NCBI GenBank assembly: GCA_963836015.1
Contig: CAWIIF010000007.1
Coordinates: 62,001 to 126,000 of the forward strand
DNA: 64,000 nt
Reading direction: 5' to 3'
Origin: CAWCDJ01 sp963836015
GTDB lineage: Bacteria; Acidobacteriota; Terriglobia; Bryobacterales; Bryobacteraceae
A model generated the notes under the pieces. The model was not told the DNA's origin. It worked only from the letters and a program-made list of their open reading frames with translations, and did no database searches. The translations under genes and the position numbers were made by a program. Shown here one piece after another: positions 9,153 to 18,232 of the stretch; within the stretch, counting starts at the first letter, position 1; each line of letters starts with the position of its first letter.

Positions 9153-9532
9153 CAGGCACGGACGCCGTGGTCGGGAGAATCCTGGCTCAGATCCACCCAC
9201 TCCACGTTGCGAGGCAGCGCCAGGCGCTCGCCGGGGACGCGGGGGATCACATGAATGTGCGTATGCCAGCTGCCCTCGCCATCGGCAAAGCCGACATCGA
9301 AGCCATCTGTTTTGAGCGCGGTTGAAATGCGGTTGCGAAGTTCCTGCACCACGGCCCAGAGCAACTGCTGCTCCTGAACGTCCAGATCGTAAAACGCCGC
9401 CACATGACGGCGCGGCGCCACCACCATGTGGCAGGGGGCGAGGGGGGCGGAATGCGGCACGGCTACCACAAACTCGGTCAGAATCCACGCCTCATCCGGC
9501 GATACTGTGCAGAAGGTGCAATGTTCCGGCAA
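9152..9532 (-). CDS. HIT-family nucleotide hydrolase/transferase
   Basis: A 126-residue histidine-triad protein. The catalytic H-x-H-x-H segment reads SWHTHIHVIPR near residue 88, and there is a CTFC motif near the N-terminus. Such proteins hydrolyse nucleotide phosphoramidates or dinucleoside polyphosphates. The start appears to be TTG 9532, with GGAGG twelve nt upstream. It is the first gene of the peptide-transport series and lies 19 nt downstream of the Gfo/Idh gene, so its transcription may begin even earlier. A link between the HIT enzyme and peptide import is not established. Confidence 0.85.
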   Translation of the reverse strand: MPEHCTFCTVSPDEAWILTEFVVAVPHSAPLAPCHMVVAPRRHVAAFYDLDVQEQQLLWAVVQELRNRISTALKTDGFDVGFADGEGSWHTHIHVIPRVPGERLALPRNVEWVDLSQDSPDHGVRA

Positions 9533-9551
9533 GAGACTAATATACCTCCGG

Positions 9552-10895
9552 TCAGGCTTGGAGCGTCATCGCCTCGGGATCCCAACGGCAGACGCGCTGT
9601 TCGAAGTAGCTCAAATTGGAGAGCAGCGCGGGTCCGGCGGCGCGGAAACCGAAGGCGGCGTCTTCCACCACCGGTTTGCGCGATCGCACCGAGCGGATGA
9701 AATTGCGGTGGTGCTCGACTTCGTCGCTATAGCCGTGCGGCGGGTAGTATCGCTCCTCTCCCTGGGGCCGCATCGAGTCGGCGCTGGCCCTGCGCACCGG
9801 ATACTTTTCCCGGTACTCCTTGAGGTATTGCTCCTGGATGGCCTTGGGAAAGGTGTCGATGATGTAGCCCGGCTCGGCTTCGCGGGGCTGTTTGGCCACG
9901 GTGACGCCGTCGTCCACGGATAGAATGCCCTCGCTGCCGACGAAGCGGAAACCGGAGGTCTCGGTGGCGCCGTCCACGAAATTCACGCGGAGAGACAGGT
10001 TGAAGGCCGGATACTTGCCGCGAGCCGGGTAATCGTAGAGGCCCAGCATGACGTCGGGAACGTCGCGGCCGTCTTTCCAGAAGCGCAGGCCGCCGGTGGC
10101 GTAGACGCGCGTGGGGCCAACCGAATCGAGCGCATAGTGCATGCCGCTGAACAGGTGTACGAAGAGATCCCCGCCCACGCCCGTGCCGTAGGCCCGGTAG
10201 TTCCTCCAGCGAAACAGGCGGACCGGATCGAACGGCACCTTCGGAGCACGGCCGAGGAAGCGGTCGAAATCGATGGTGGAGGGCGAGGCATCGGTCGGGA
10301 TGGAGTACTGCCAGGCGCCGATCGCGGAGTTGCGGTCGACCCACCCCTCGACGCAGTTGATCTCGCCGATGGCGCCGGCCTCGATCAGCTCCTTGGCCTT
10401 CTGGTAAAGAACGGAGCTGACGCGCTGGCTGCCCACCTGCAGGATGCGGCCGGTGCGCTTCTGCGCCTCGATGACCTCCTTGCCGTCTTCGAGCAGTTGC
10501 ACCATGGGCTTTTCGCAGTAGACGTCTTTGCCGGCGTTCATGGCGTCGATGGCCATCTGCTTGTGCCAGTGGTCGGGGACGGCGAGGATGACGGCGTCGA
10601 CGTCCTTCCGCGCCAGGACTTCGCGGTAGTCGCGGGTGGTGAAGAGCTGGCTGCCCCAGACCTCTTTGGCGCGAGTGAGGCGGCCTTCGTAAACGTCGCT
10701 GACCGCGACCAGCTCGGTGCCGCCGGCGGCCAGGGAGCTGCGCGCGTCGCCGCCGCCGCGAATGCCGTGTCCGATGAGAGCGACGCGAACGCGGTCGTTG
10801 GGCGAGACGCTCTGCGGCGCCTCGGCCATGATTTCTCCGGCCACACCCGCCGCGAGCGACGTGGCGGCCAGGAAATGACGCCTGGTGGTTGCCAT
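9552..10895 (-). CDS. Tat-exported Gfo/Idh/MocA family oxidoreductase
   Basis: A 447-residue protein. It opens with a twin-arginine signal (MATTRRHFLAATS), then a Rossmann domain beginning VRVALIGHGIRGGG, the VILAVPDHWH and YCEKPM motifs typical of NAD(P)-dependent sugar dehydrogenases of this superfamily, and a C-terminal alpha/beta domain. ATG 10895 is chosen because it carries the Tat signal and has GAGG eight nt upstream. Tat-exported members are abundant in Acidobacteria and Planctomycetes and probably act on sugars or polyols. The exact substrate is unknown. Confidence 0.92.
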   Translation of the reverse strand: MATTRRHFLAATSLAAGVAGEIMAEAPQSVSPNDRVRVALIGHGIRGGGDARSSLAAGGTELVAVSDVYEGRLTRAKEVWGSQLFTTRDYREVLARKDVDAVILAVPDHWHKQMAIDAMNAGKDVYCEKPMVQLLEDGKEVIEAQKRTGRILQVGSQRVSSVLYQKAKELIEAGAIGEINCVEGWVDRNSAIGAWQYSIPTDASPSTIDFDRFLGRAPKVPFDPVRLFRWRNYRAYGTGVGGDLFVHLFSGMHYALDSVGPTRVYATGGLRFWKDGRDVPDVMLGLYDYPARGKYPAFNLSLRVNFVDGATETSGFRFVGSEGILSVDDGVTVAKQPREAEPGYIIDTFPKAIQEQYLKEYREKYPVRRASADSMRPQGEERYYPPHGYSDEVEHHRNFIRSVRSRKPVVEDAAFGFRAAGPALLSNLSYFEQRVCRWDPEAMTLQA

Positions 10896-10959
10896 GCTGA
10901 AAACCTCGACCTCTACTGTACTGCGATTGCACGCCGAATTCAGATACACTCCAGAAGTT

Positions 10960-12403
10960 ATGCCCGCAACGGCACCAAGCGAGACCCGATCGAAGGCGAC
11001 CCAGCCGGCTGCATGGTGGCGGTGGGCGGTGGTGCTGGCTCCGGGAATCCTGCTCTGGTTCTGGGCGCTGCCGGGGCTGAACGTGCAGCAGAGCCGCGTG
11101 CTGGGGGTGTTCTTCGCGACGATCGTGGCGCTGGTGGCGCAGCCGGTGCCGATGGGCGTGAGCGTGCTGGTGGCGATGACGCTGCTGGCCGTGAGCGGGA
11201 CGCTCTCCCCGGCGCGAGTGCTCTCGGGGTTCAGCAATCTTACCGTATGGCTGATCTTCACCGCGTTTTTATTCGCGAGGGCTGTGACGATGACCGGGTT
11301 TGGGATGCGCGTGGGCTATGCGTTTATCCGCCGCTTTGCGCGCACGCCGCTGAGCCTGGGTTATTCGATCGCGGCGGCGGACCTGGTCCTGGCGCCATTT
11401 ATCCCGTCCGATACGGCGCGCGGGGGCGGCATCGTCTTCCCGATCACCCGCAGCGTAGCGGGGGTGTTCGGATCGGAACCGGGGGCCAGCTCGAAGCTCA
11501 TAGGGTCGTTCCTGGTGCTGGTGGCATTCCATACCACCTACACGGCTTCGGCGATGTTCCTGACGGGCATGGCGGCAAACCCGCTGATCGCCGAGTTTGC
11601 TTCCAAGGTGGGGCATGTCGACCTGACGTGGATGCGATGGTTCTCAGGCTCGATCGTACCGGGGCTGCTGACGCTGGCGATCGTGCCCTGGCTGCTGTTG
11701 CGCTGGGTGAAGCCGGAGATCCGCGATACGTCAGCCGCGCGCGATCTGGCGCGCACCGGAATTGGCGGCGATGGGGCCGCTCAGCCGCGAAGAGAAGTGG
11801 CTCGTCGTGATCATGCTCGGGGTGATGGCAGGGTGGGTCACCAGCCCGTGGCACGGCATTTCGAACACGTTTGTGGCGCTGGCGGGCGTCTCGGCGATCC
11901 TGCTGGCGCGGGTGCTCACGTGGAACGACCTGCTGGCCGAGCACCGCGCCTGGGACGCGCTGATCTGGTTCGCCCCGCTGGTGATGATGGCGGATACGCT
12001 GAACGAGATCGGGGTCATCAAGGTGCTCTCGGGAAAACTGTTCCTGCTGATGGCCGGGTGGACCTGGCCGCTGGTGCTGGCGGTGCTGGTAGTGACGTAT
12101 CTGTACATCCATTACAGCTTCGCGAGCATGACGGCGCAGGTGACGGCGCTATACCCCGGGTTCCTGGCGGCAGCGCTGGCCGCCGGAGTGCCGCCCATGC
12201 TGGCAGCGCTGCCGCTGGCGTACTTCTCGAATCTGAACGCGGCGATGACGCATTACGGAACGGGATCCGCGCCGGTCTACTTCGGGTCGGGGTACGTATG
12301 GCAGGGCGACTGGTGGAAGTACGGCTTCTGGATCTCGGTAGTGGACCTGGTGATCTGGATGGGGGTGGGCACCGTCTGGTGGAAGGTGGTGGGGATCTGG
12401 TAG
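10960..12403 (+). pseudogene. DASS (SLC13) family anion:Na+ symporter, interrupted by a frameshift
   Basis: Two adjacent frames together make one complete CitT/TtdT-like transporter. Frame 1 (ATG 10960 to about 11758) carries the first helices, GFSNLTVWLIFTAFLFARA and PFIPSDTARGGG. Frame 2 (about 11762-12403, first residues LAAMGPLSREEKW) carries the rest, including SNLNAAMTHYGTGSAPVYF. Joining them needs one base skipped around 11752-11763 (CACCGGAATTGG). This is either a real inactivating insertion or a sequence error; both halves are otherwise well conserved. The expected role is uptake of di- or tricarboxylates. A TACACT -10 box (10945-10950) lies nine nt before the start. Confidence 0.85.
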
Positions 12404-12428
12404 GGAAAAGGGGACTGTCCCCTTTTCC
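12404..12428. repeat. Perfect GGAAAAGGGGA/TCCCCTTTTCC palindrome
   Basis: Eleven-base perfect inverted arms separated by a CTG loop begin directly after the transporter stop codon. It could end transcription, since a T-run lies inside the right arm. It could equally be a dispersed REP-like element. Five nt separate it from the -35 box of the following PadR promoter. Confidence 0.6.
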
Positions 12429-12432
12429 GGGG

Positions 12433-12462
12433 TTGACAGAGCTGGAGGCTTCCATATATAAA
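12433..12462 (+). promoter_or_regulatory. Sigma-70-type promoter of the first PadR-ADOP module
   Basis: TTGACA (12433-12438), a 17-nt spacer, then ATATAA within TATATAAATA (12456-12461). The predicted transcription start is within a base or two of the PadR ATG at 12469, so the mRNA is probably leaderless; no Shine-Dalgarno sequence is present. Confidence 0.65.
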
Positions 12463-12468
12463 TAGGCG

Positions 12469-12795
12469 ATGCCTCGGCTTCCTATGCCTCCAGGGACGCT
12501 CGCCATGCTGGTGCTGCGGGTGCTCCAGAGTGGACCGCTGCACGGCTACGCCATCGCCCAACGAATCCGTGCGCTGTCCGATTCGGTGCTGGAGGCCGAA
12601 GAGGGGTCGCTGTATCCGACCTTGCAGCGAATGCTGCTGGAAGGCTGGGTAACGGGCGAAGCCGGCGTTTCCGAGACCGGACGGCGGGTACGCTTCTATA
12701 CGCTGACCCGCGAAGGGGCAAAACAGCTCAAGCGGGAGATCGCGGATTTCGAGCAGGCCACCGCGGCCATCCAGGCCATCCTGAGGACTGCCTGA
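12469..12795 (+). CDS. PadR-family transcriptional regulator
   Basis: A 108-residue winged-helix regulator. The family core is LRVLQSGPLHGYAIAQRI (about 17-34), EEGSLYPTLQRMLLEGWV (about 44-61) and the wing RRVRFYTLTREG. It lacks the long C-terminal helix bundle of classical PadR, as is usual for short PadR-s1 proteins. It ends one base before the ADOP permease ATG, and this regulator-permease pairing occurs three times in the window. It probably represses its own promoter in response to a compound or membrane stress; that is inference. Confidence 0.9.
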   Translation: MPRLPMPPGTLAMLVLRVLQSGPLHGYAIAQRIRALSDSVLEAEEGSLYPTLQRMLLEGWVTGEAGVSETGRRVRFYTLTREGAKQLKREIADFEQATAAIQAILRTA

Positions 12796-12796
12796 G

Positions 12797-15286
12797 ATGC
12801 GCAAGCTCTTCCGACGTCTCTATGCCCTGTTCCACCGACGAAGGCTCCAGCGGGAGCTGGAAGAGGAGATGGCCGCGCACCGCGAAATGATGCCCGCCGA
12901 GCGGCGGCGTCACTTCGGAAGCACGCTGCGGCTCCGGGAAGAGGCTGCCGATCAGTGGGGCTGGACATGGCTCGACCAGATCCGCCAGGACTTCGTGTAC
13001 GGAGCGCGGTCGCTTCGCCGCTCTCCGGGCTTCGCGCTGACGGCCATCGCCGTCTTATCGCTGGGGATCGGAGTGAACCTCGCCGAGATCCACCTGTTCA
13101 GCGCACTTCTGCACCGGCTGGACGTTCGCGATGTCGACTCCCTGGCCCGGTTTTACAAGGTGACCCGGGAAGGGACGACCGGCAACTTTTCCGTCCCGGA
13201 GATCGAATTCTACCGGCGGCACAACACCGTGCTTTCCGCGGTCATCGCCGAGACCTACATTCCGGGAGTATTCCAGGGGCAGGATTCCGACGACTTGCGC
13301 TGCAGCCTGGTGAGCGGGAATTTTTTCGGAGACCTGGGAATCACGCCCATGTACGGCCGCTTGCTGGATGAGCAGGACGACCGGCCCGGATCGCCGCCAG
13401 TGGCCGTGCTGGGTTACGGCTACTGGCAAAGCCGCTTCGGCGGAGATCCTGGAATCGTGATGCAGACCATCCGGTTGAACGATAAGCCGGTGCGGGTGGT
13501 GGGGATTGCACCGGCCCGGTTCGGCGGGCTCGTCCAGCAACCGGCGCCCGTCTGGATGCCGATCTCACAGTATTCGTACCTCACAGGAGACAGCCGCGGG
13601 CTGGCAGATTTCGGGACGCAGCGGACCTTTATGCTCGGCCGGCTGAAGCCTGGGGTTTCGCTCGGAGCCGCGGAGGCGCAATTTCGCTCATTGACCGGAC
13701 AGTTGCGGAAACAAGAGCCGCAGTACCTGGACCGGAGCGAGTGGCTGAAGATGTACCCGGCGGATACCCCGCCGTCTCTCCGGCCGGAAGCCGTTCTGCT
13801 TTTTTCCGTCTGCATCCTGCTGGTGCTCCTGGTGCTGCTCGCCGCCTGCGCCAACCTGGGAAACATGCTGCTGGCGCGAGGACTCGCGCGGCAGCGCGAA
13901 ATCGAGATCCGGCTCGCCATCGGCGCGGGCCGTTGGCGGCTGATCCGGCAGTTGATGACGGAGAATCTTCTGCTGGCGGCTCTCGCTTCGGCGGCGGCCC
14001 TGGTCGTTGGAAGACTGGCCGCGCGCATCCTGCTGCGAATCATCGAGGCGCCCCCCAACCTGCGGATCGTGACCGATTGGAAGATCGTGGCTGCTTGCGC
14101 CGTGCTCGGCCTGGGCGCCACCCTCGCGTTCGGGCTTGCGCCGGCCTTCCAGGCCGTTAAGCGCGGGCCCAAAGCCACGCTTGCCCGCAAGGTCCTGGTT
14201 TCGCTGCAAGTGGCTGTGAGCTGCGTCCTGTTGATCTTGAGCAGCTTCTTCACGCGCGCCGTCCAGCACGGTTTCCGCGCCGAAGTCACGTTCGACTACG
14301 CGGGAATGGCGGTGGTCGATCCCACCTTGTACGTTCACAAGCTATCGCTCGCGCAGGACCGCGAGGCGGCGCTCGAGATGGTAACGCGCCTGCGGCAGAT
14401 GCCGGGCCTCGACGCCGTCTCGATGGCGACGATTCCTCCACTCCGGAGGTCGTGGATCGAGCATGCCGGAGACCGGACGCTGTATCTCAACGCCGTCGAC
14501 CCATCCTACTTCCCGATGATGCGGCTGCCGCTTCTCGCCGGGCATATATTCGCGCCGGCCGACCAGGATGCCGCGGTGATCAGCGAATCCGCGGCTCGCG
14601 CGCTGTGGCCGAACGAAACGCCTCTTGGAAAGACCCTTCTGATCGGCGGACGCAGGCGCACGGTTTCCGGCGTGGTCAAGGACAGCGGCGTCAACCTCAT
14701 GACTTACCCCGAATCGGTGGAGGCATACACACCGATCGAAGACAAAAATGCCGCCTTCGCGACGATCCTGGTTCACGCGACGAGCAACCCGGGGCCGATC
14801 GCGGCAGCGATTCGCTCCGCGGCGACGCTGCCCGGGTTCGTCCCAGTGGTCTCTACGTTTCAGAGCTCCATCGACCGGCAGTTGGACACGATCCGAAAGA
14901 CCGTGACGATTGTCGGCTCGCTCGGTGCGGTTGCCAGCCTGCTCGCGCTGCTCGGCATTTTCGGGCTGCTGGCATTTACGGTGGCGCAGAGGACGCGGGA
15001 GATCGGGGTGCGGATGGCTCTGGGCGCGCGCGGCCTGGATGTGCTGCGGTGCGTGCTGGGCCAGTACGCGCTACCGTTCGGCGCCGGGGCGGCCTTCGGA
15101 GTCGCAATGGCGGCGGCCGCCGCCAAGGTGCTGCGGAACATCCTTTTCGGCTTCATTCCCTTTGATCTCGTCAGCTTTGGCGCGGGCTTGCTGTTATTCG
15201 CGGCGGTGGCCCTGGCGGCCTCCATCGCGCCGGTGCGGCGGGCGCTGCGGATCGACCCGGCGTCAGCGCTGCGTTACGAGGGTTGA
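12797..15286 (+). CDS. ADOP family permease (MacB/FtsX-like, orphan)
   Basis: An 829-residue inner-membrane protein of the acidobacterial duplicated orphan permease family. A short N-terminal cytoplasmic part ends in DQIRQDFVYGARSLRRSPGF and is followed by the first helix, a MacB-type periplasmic domain, then FtsX-type helix bundles at about 335-460 and 700-829. The closing sequence PVRRALRIDPASALRYEG is characteristic. No ATPase is encoded nearby, hence 'orphan'. It is co-transcribed with the preceding PadR gene. Its function is unproven; the family resembles lipoprotein or antibiotic exporters of the MacB type. Confidence 0.92.
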   Translation: MRKLFRRLYALFHRRRLQRELEEEMAAHREMMPAERRRHFGSTLRLREEAADQWGWTWLDQIRQDFVYGARSLRRSPGFALTAIAVLSLGIGVNLAEIHLFSALLHRLDVRDVDSLARFYKVTREGTTGNFSVPEIEFYRRHNTVLSAVIAETYIPGVFQGQDSDDLRCSLVSGNFFGDLGITPMYGRLLDEQDDRPGSPPVAVLGYGYWQSRFGGDPGIVMQTIRLNDKPVRVVGIAPARFGGLVQQPAPVWMPISQYSYLTGDSRGLADFGTQRTFMLGRLKPGVSLGAAEAQFRSLTGQLRKQEPQYLDRSEWLKMYPADTPPSLRPEAVLLFSVCILLVLLVLLAACANLGNMLLARGLARQREIEIRLAIGAGRWRLIRQLMTENLLLAALASAAALVVGRLAARILLRIIEAPPNLRIVTDWKIVAACAVLGLGATLAFGLAPAFQAVKRGPKATLARKVLVSLQVAVSCVLLILSSFFTRAVQHGFRAEVTFDYAGMAVVDPTLYVHKLSLAQDREAALEMVTRLRQMPGLDAVSMATIPPLRRSWIEHAGDRTLYLNAVDPSYFPMMRLPLLAGHIFAPADQDAAVISESAARALWPNETPLGKTLLIGGRRRTVSGVVKDSGVNLMTYPESVEAYTPIEDKNAAFATILVHATSNPGPIAAAIRSAATLPGFVPVVSTFQSSIDRQLDTIRKTVTIVGSLGAVASLLALLGIFGLLAFTVAQRTREIGVRMALGARGLDVLRCVLGQYALPFGAGAAFGVAMAAAAAKVLRNILFGFIPFDLVSFGAGLLLFAAVALAASIAPVRRALRIDPASALRYEG

Positions 15287-15311
15287 CTCCCGGCCCAGGC
15301 ATCTATACAAT
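15283..15311 (+). promoter_or_regulatory. Promoter of the second PadR-ADOP module
   Basis: TTGACT (15283-15288) overlaps the stop codon of the preceding permease; a 17-nt spacer leads to TACAAT (15306-15311). The PadR ATG lies at 15327, giving a leader of only about eight nt without a ribosome site. ATAC (15305-15308) and GTAT (15323-15326) form short inverted arms around the start region and could be part of an operator. Confidence 0.6.
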
Positions 15312-15326
15312 ACCCATAGTCAGTAT

Positions 15327-15653
15327 ATGCCTACGAATGAGATGCCTTCCGGAGCGCTGACGCTCCTGATTCTGCGGGTACTTCGCTCCCGCCCGCTGCA
15401 CGGGTATGGTATTGCGCAGCGCATTCACCTTCTCTCGTCCGAAGTCTTGCGAGTGCAAGAAGGAGTGCTTTACCCGGCGCTCCAGAGAATCCTGCTCAAA
15501 GGGTGGGCGTCCGCGGAATGGGGCATTTCGGAGACCAATCGAAAGGTGCGCTTCTATCGCCTGACGCCGGCCGGGCGAAAGGAGCTGGAATCCCAACTGT
15601 CCGGGTATGAACGGCTGCACGAAGCGATCGAATCCGTTCTGCGCACAGCTTAG
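15327..15653 (+). CDS. PadR-family transcriptional regulator
   Basis: A 108-residue protein closely similar to the regulators at 12.5 and 50.0 kb. It has RVLRSRPLHGYGIAQRI, QEGVLYPALQRILLKGW and an RKVRFYRLTPAG wing. It precedes a second ADOP permease by 12 nt, and the two form a tandem copy of the preceding module. A promoter directly upstream indicates autonomous control rather than read-through alone. Confidence 0.9.
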   Translation: MPTNEMPSGALTLLILRVLRSRPLHGYGIAQRIHLLSSEVLRVQEGVLYPALQRILLKGWASAEWGISETNRKVRFYRLTPAGRKELESQLSGYERLHEAIESVLRTA

Positions 15654-15665
15654 AGGGGATTGCCG

Positions 15666-18215
15666 ATGACCGAGCTCTTTCGCCGCATCCGATATCTGCT
15701 GCACCGCCGCCGGTTCGACCAGGAACTGGCCGGCGACATGGAGTTTCACCGCGAGATGGCCGCCCGCGAAGGCAACACGAACTTCGGCAACGCATTGCGG
15801 CTCCGCGAAGAGGCGCGCGACGCCTGGGGTTGGACCTGGCTCGACCGGCTGTTTCAAGACCTTCGCTACGCGGCGCGAATGCTGCGAAAATCGCCCGGCT
15901 TCACGCTGGCGGCGGTCCTGATGCTGGCGATCGGCATCGGCGTCAACGTGGCCCTGTTCGGCTTCTTCGATTTGATGGTGTTGAGGCCGCTGAACGTCCG
16001 GGATCCGGGCACGCTGCTGCGGTTCCACCGGCGCGGCGCGCAGAATTATGCGTTCGCGCTGCCTTATCCCGAAATGGCATTCTTCCGCGAACATTCGCGA
16101 ACGCTCGCCTCCGTGATCGCGGTCAACTCGACGAAGCTATCGGTCGAGGGCGAGGAAAAGCAACTCAATATTCAGTTTGTGTCGGGCAATTTCTTCAGCG
16201 AGCTTGGCGCAACGCCGACCCTCGGAAGGATGCTCGATCCGGCGCGCGACGAGGCGCCGGGTGAGGAGCCGGTGGTCGTGCTGGGCTATGGATTCTGGCA
16301 GCGTCACTTCGGCGCCGACCCGCTCGTCATCGGCCGGACGATCCATCTGAATGGCAAGCCGGGCATCGTAATTGGAGTTGCCAGGCGTCAATTCAGCGGC
16401 CTCAGCTTGAGCGAGCCGGCCTTGTGGGCACCGGTAACCCAACAGCCCTACTACGCGCGCGGCAGCCGCCTGCTGACCGATTTTTCCATGGAGAGTAGCG
16501 GCGTCCAGATGTGGGGCCGGCTGCAGCCGGGGCTCGCACCCGCCGCGGCGGAGGAGGAGCTCGCGTCGCTGGCGGCCGAGCTGCGCAGGCAGCATCCGGC
16601 AGCAATTTGGGAAAAGGAACGGCTTCCCAGCGAGCCGGGCGGCTTTGCCACGAGCCTGATGATCGGCAACCGGCGCGGAAGCGGGACGGAAGGCCGGAGT
16701 GAGATGTATCCGCTCTTTGCACTGGCGGGCGCCCTGGTCCTGCTGATTCTCGCGGTGGCCTGCGGCAATCTCGGCAGCCTGCTGCTCGCGCGCGGCGTGG
16801 CGCGTGAGCGCGAGATCGCGATCCGCGTCGCCGTCGGGGCCGGCAGCGGCCGGCTGATCCGGCAATTATTTACGGAGAGCCTCATGCTGGCGCTGGCAGG
16901 GTCGGCGGCCGGGCTCGCGTTGGGCTACGTGGTGTTGCGCGGCCTGCTGGCAGCGACCGGAGGTCCGGCCTGGCTTGATCCCATGCCGGATTGGCGGGTG
17001 ATTGCGTTCTCCGTCGGCGTGGGATTCGTGGCGGCCATCCTGTTCGGGCTGACACCGGCGCTGCAGGTTGCGCGGCGGCGCCAGCGCGGGAAGATCCTGC
17101 GGCAGTTCCTGGTTGGCGCGCAGGTTGCGGCGAGCTGCGTGTTGCTGATCCTGGCAGGCCTGCTCGGCCGTGCGCTCGATCATGCGGTGTCCAGCGACCC
17201 GGGCTTCGACTACCAGCATGTCATTTCGATTGACCCGGGTCTTTCGAGAAACGGCTACTCGCCGGCCAAGGCGCGGGCGTACCTCGAGGCACTCGAGGGT
17301 CGCCTGGGCTCCCTGCCGGGCGTCGAATCCGTATCGCTCGCGCTCAGCCCTCCTTTGGGCAATGTAACGATCTCATCGGGTTTCGACGTCGAAGGACGTT
17401 CGCTGACGGTCCTGATGAATCACGTCGATCCGGAGTTCTTCCGGACGATGAAGATTCCGCTGTTGCGAGGCCGCAACCTGACGCCCGGGGATGCGCGCGT
17501 GACCATCGTCAGCGAGTCTCTGGCGCGCGCCCTCTGGCCGGGCGAGGATCCCCTGGGGCAGAAGTTGACGATGGGGGACGAGTATACCGTGGTGGGGGTC
17601 TCGGGCAGCGCGCGAATGGTCAGGCCTGAGGATTCGGATGCGGTGGAAGCCTATATGCCTATCGAGACCGCCGATCTGCCTTCATTGTTCTTGCTGGTGA
17701 AGACCACAGGCGCGCCTGAAACTCTCGCGCGTTCCGCGGCGGCGGAGGCGAGGGCCATCGACCCGAATACGTTCGCCGAGGTGCAGACGCTGAAGAGCGG
17801 ATTCCGGCGCAAGATGCAGGGCGCGGAGTACAGCGCGCTGGCGGTTACCCTGTTCGGCTCCATCGCGCACCTCCTGGCGTGCCTGGGCATTCTGGGAGTG
17901 GTGTCCTACGGGGTGTCGCAGCGCACCAGGGAGATCGGAATCCGGATGGCGCTCGGCGCGAAGCCCGCGCACGTTCTATCGATCGTGTTGCGCCAACTCT
18001 CGGTTCCGGTCGCCGCCGGGTTGATAGCGGGGGTGGCCGGGGCCGCCGCGCTCTCCCAGTTTCTGCGCGGCATCCTGTACGGCATCAGCAATCTCGACCC
18101 GCTCACTTACCTGGCGGCGGTCGCTGTTTTCATCGTCACGGTGGCGGTGGCTGCGCTCCTGCCGGCCAGGCGCGCGCTGCGGGTGGACCCGATCCGGGCG
18201 CTCCGGTACGAATAA
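15666..18215 (+). CDS. ADOP family permease (MacB/FtsX-like, orphan)
   Basis: An 849-residue paralogue of the permease at 12.8 kb with the same layout. Its landmarks are DRLFQDLRYAARMLRKSPGF, a MacB periplasmic domain, FtsX bundles (around residues 350-460 and 720-849) and the terminal ARRALRVDPIRALRYE. ATG 15666 is preferred over TTG 15660 because AGAGGGG lies seven nt before it. It has no ATPase partner nearby and presumably arose by duplication of the preceding module followed by divergence. Confidence 0.92.
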   Translation: MTELFRRIRYLLHRRRFDQELAGDMEFHREMAAREGNTNFGNALRLREEARDAWGWTWLDRLFQDLRYAARMLRKSPGFTLAAVLMLAIGIGVNVALFGFFDLMVLRPLNVRDPGTLLRFHRRGAQNYAFALPYPEMAFFREHSRTLASVIAVNSTKLSVEGEEKQLNIQFVSGNFFSELGATPTLGRMLDPARDEAPGEEPVVVLGYGFWQRHFGADPLVIGRTIHLNGKPGIVIGVARRQFSGLSLSEPALWAPVTQQPYYARGSRLLTDFSMESSGVQMWGRLQPGLAPAAAEEELASLAAELRRQHPAAIWEKERLPSEPGGFATSLMIGNRRGSGTEGRSEMYPLFALAGALVLLILAVACGNLGSLLLARGVAREREIAIRVAVGAGSGRLIRQLFTESLMLALAGSAAGLALGYVVLRGLLAATGGPAWLDPMPDWRVIAFSVGVGFVAAILFGLTPALQVARRRQRGKILRQFLVGAQVAASCVLLILAGLLGRALDHAVSSDPGFDYQHVISIDPGLSRNGYSPAKARAYLEALEGRLGSLPGVESVSLALSPPLGNVTISSGFDVEGRSLTVLMNHVDPEFFRTMKIPLLRGRNLTPGDARVTIVSESLARALWPGEDPLGQKLTMGDEYTVVGVSGSARMVRPEDSDAVEAYMPIETADLPSLFLLVKTTGAPETLARSAAAEARAIDPNTFAEVQTLKSGFRRKMQGAEYSALAVTLFGSIAHLLACLGILGVVSYGVSQRTREIGIRMALGAKPAHVLSIVLRQLSVPVAAGLIAGVAGAAALSQFLRGILYGISNLDPLTYLAAVAVFIVTVAVAALLPARRALRVDPIRALRYE

Positions 18216-18232
18216 AAACCATAAAATAGTGC

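Noticed and set aside
8337..9488. A 383-residue start for the DppD-like ATPase
   Set aside because: The first 112 codons overlap the HIT gene in another frame and lack homology; ATG 9152 with the TGATG overlap is the natural start.
11752..11763. Programmed +1 frameshifting in the DASS gene
   Set aside because: No slippery codon, stop codon at the shift site or stimulatory structure is evident; mutation or sequence error is simpler.
13420..14338. Antisense frames of 216-289 codons in the first ADOP gene
   Set aside because: Arg/Ser/Pro-rich translations without domains; typical of antisense reading in high-GC genes.
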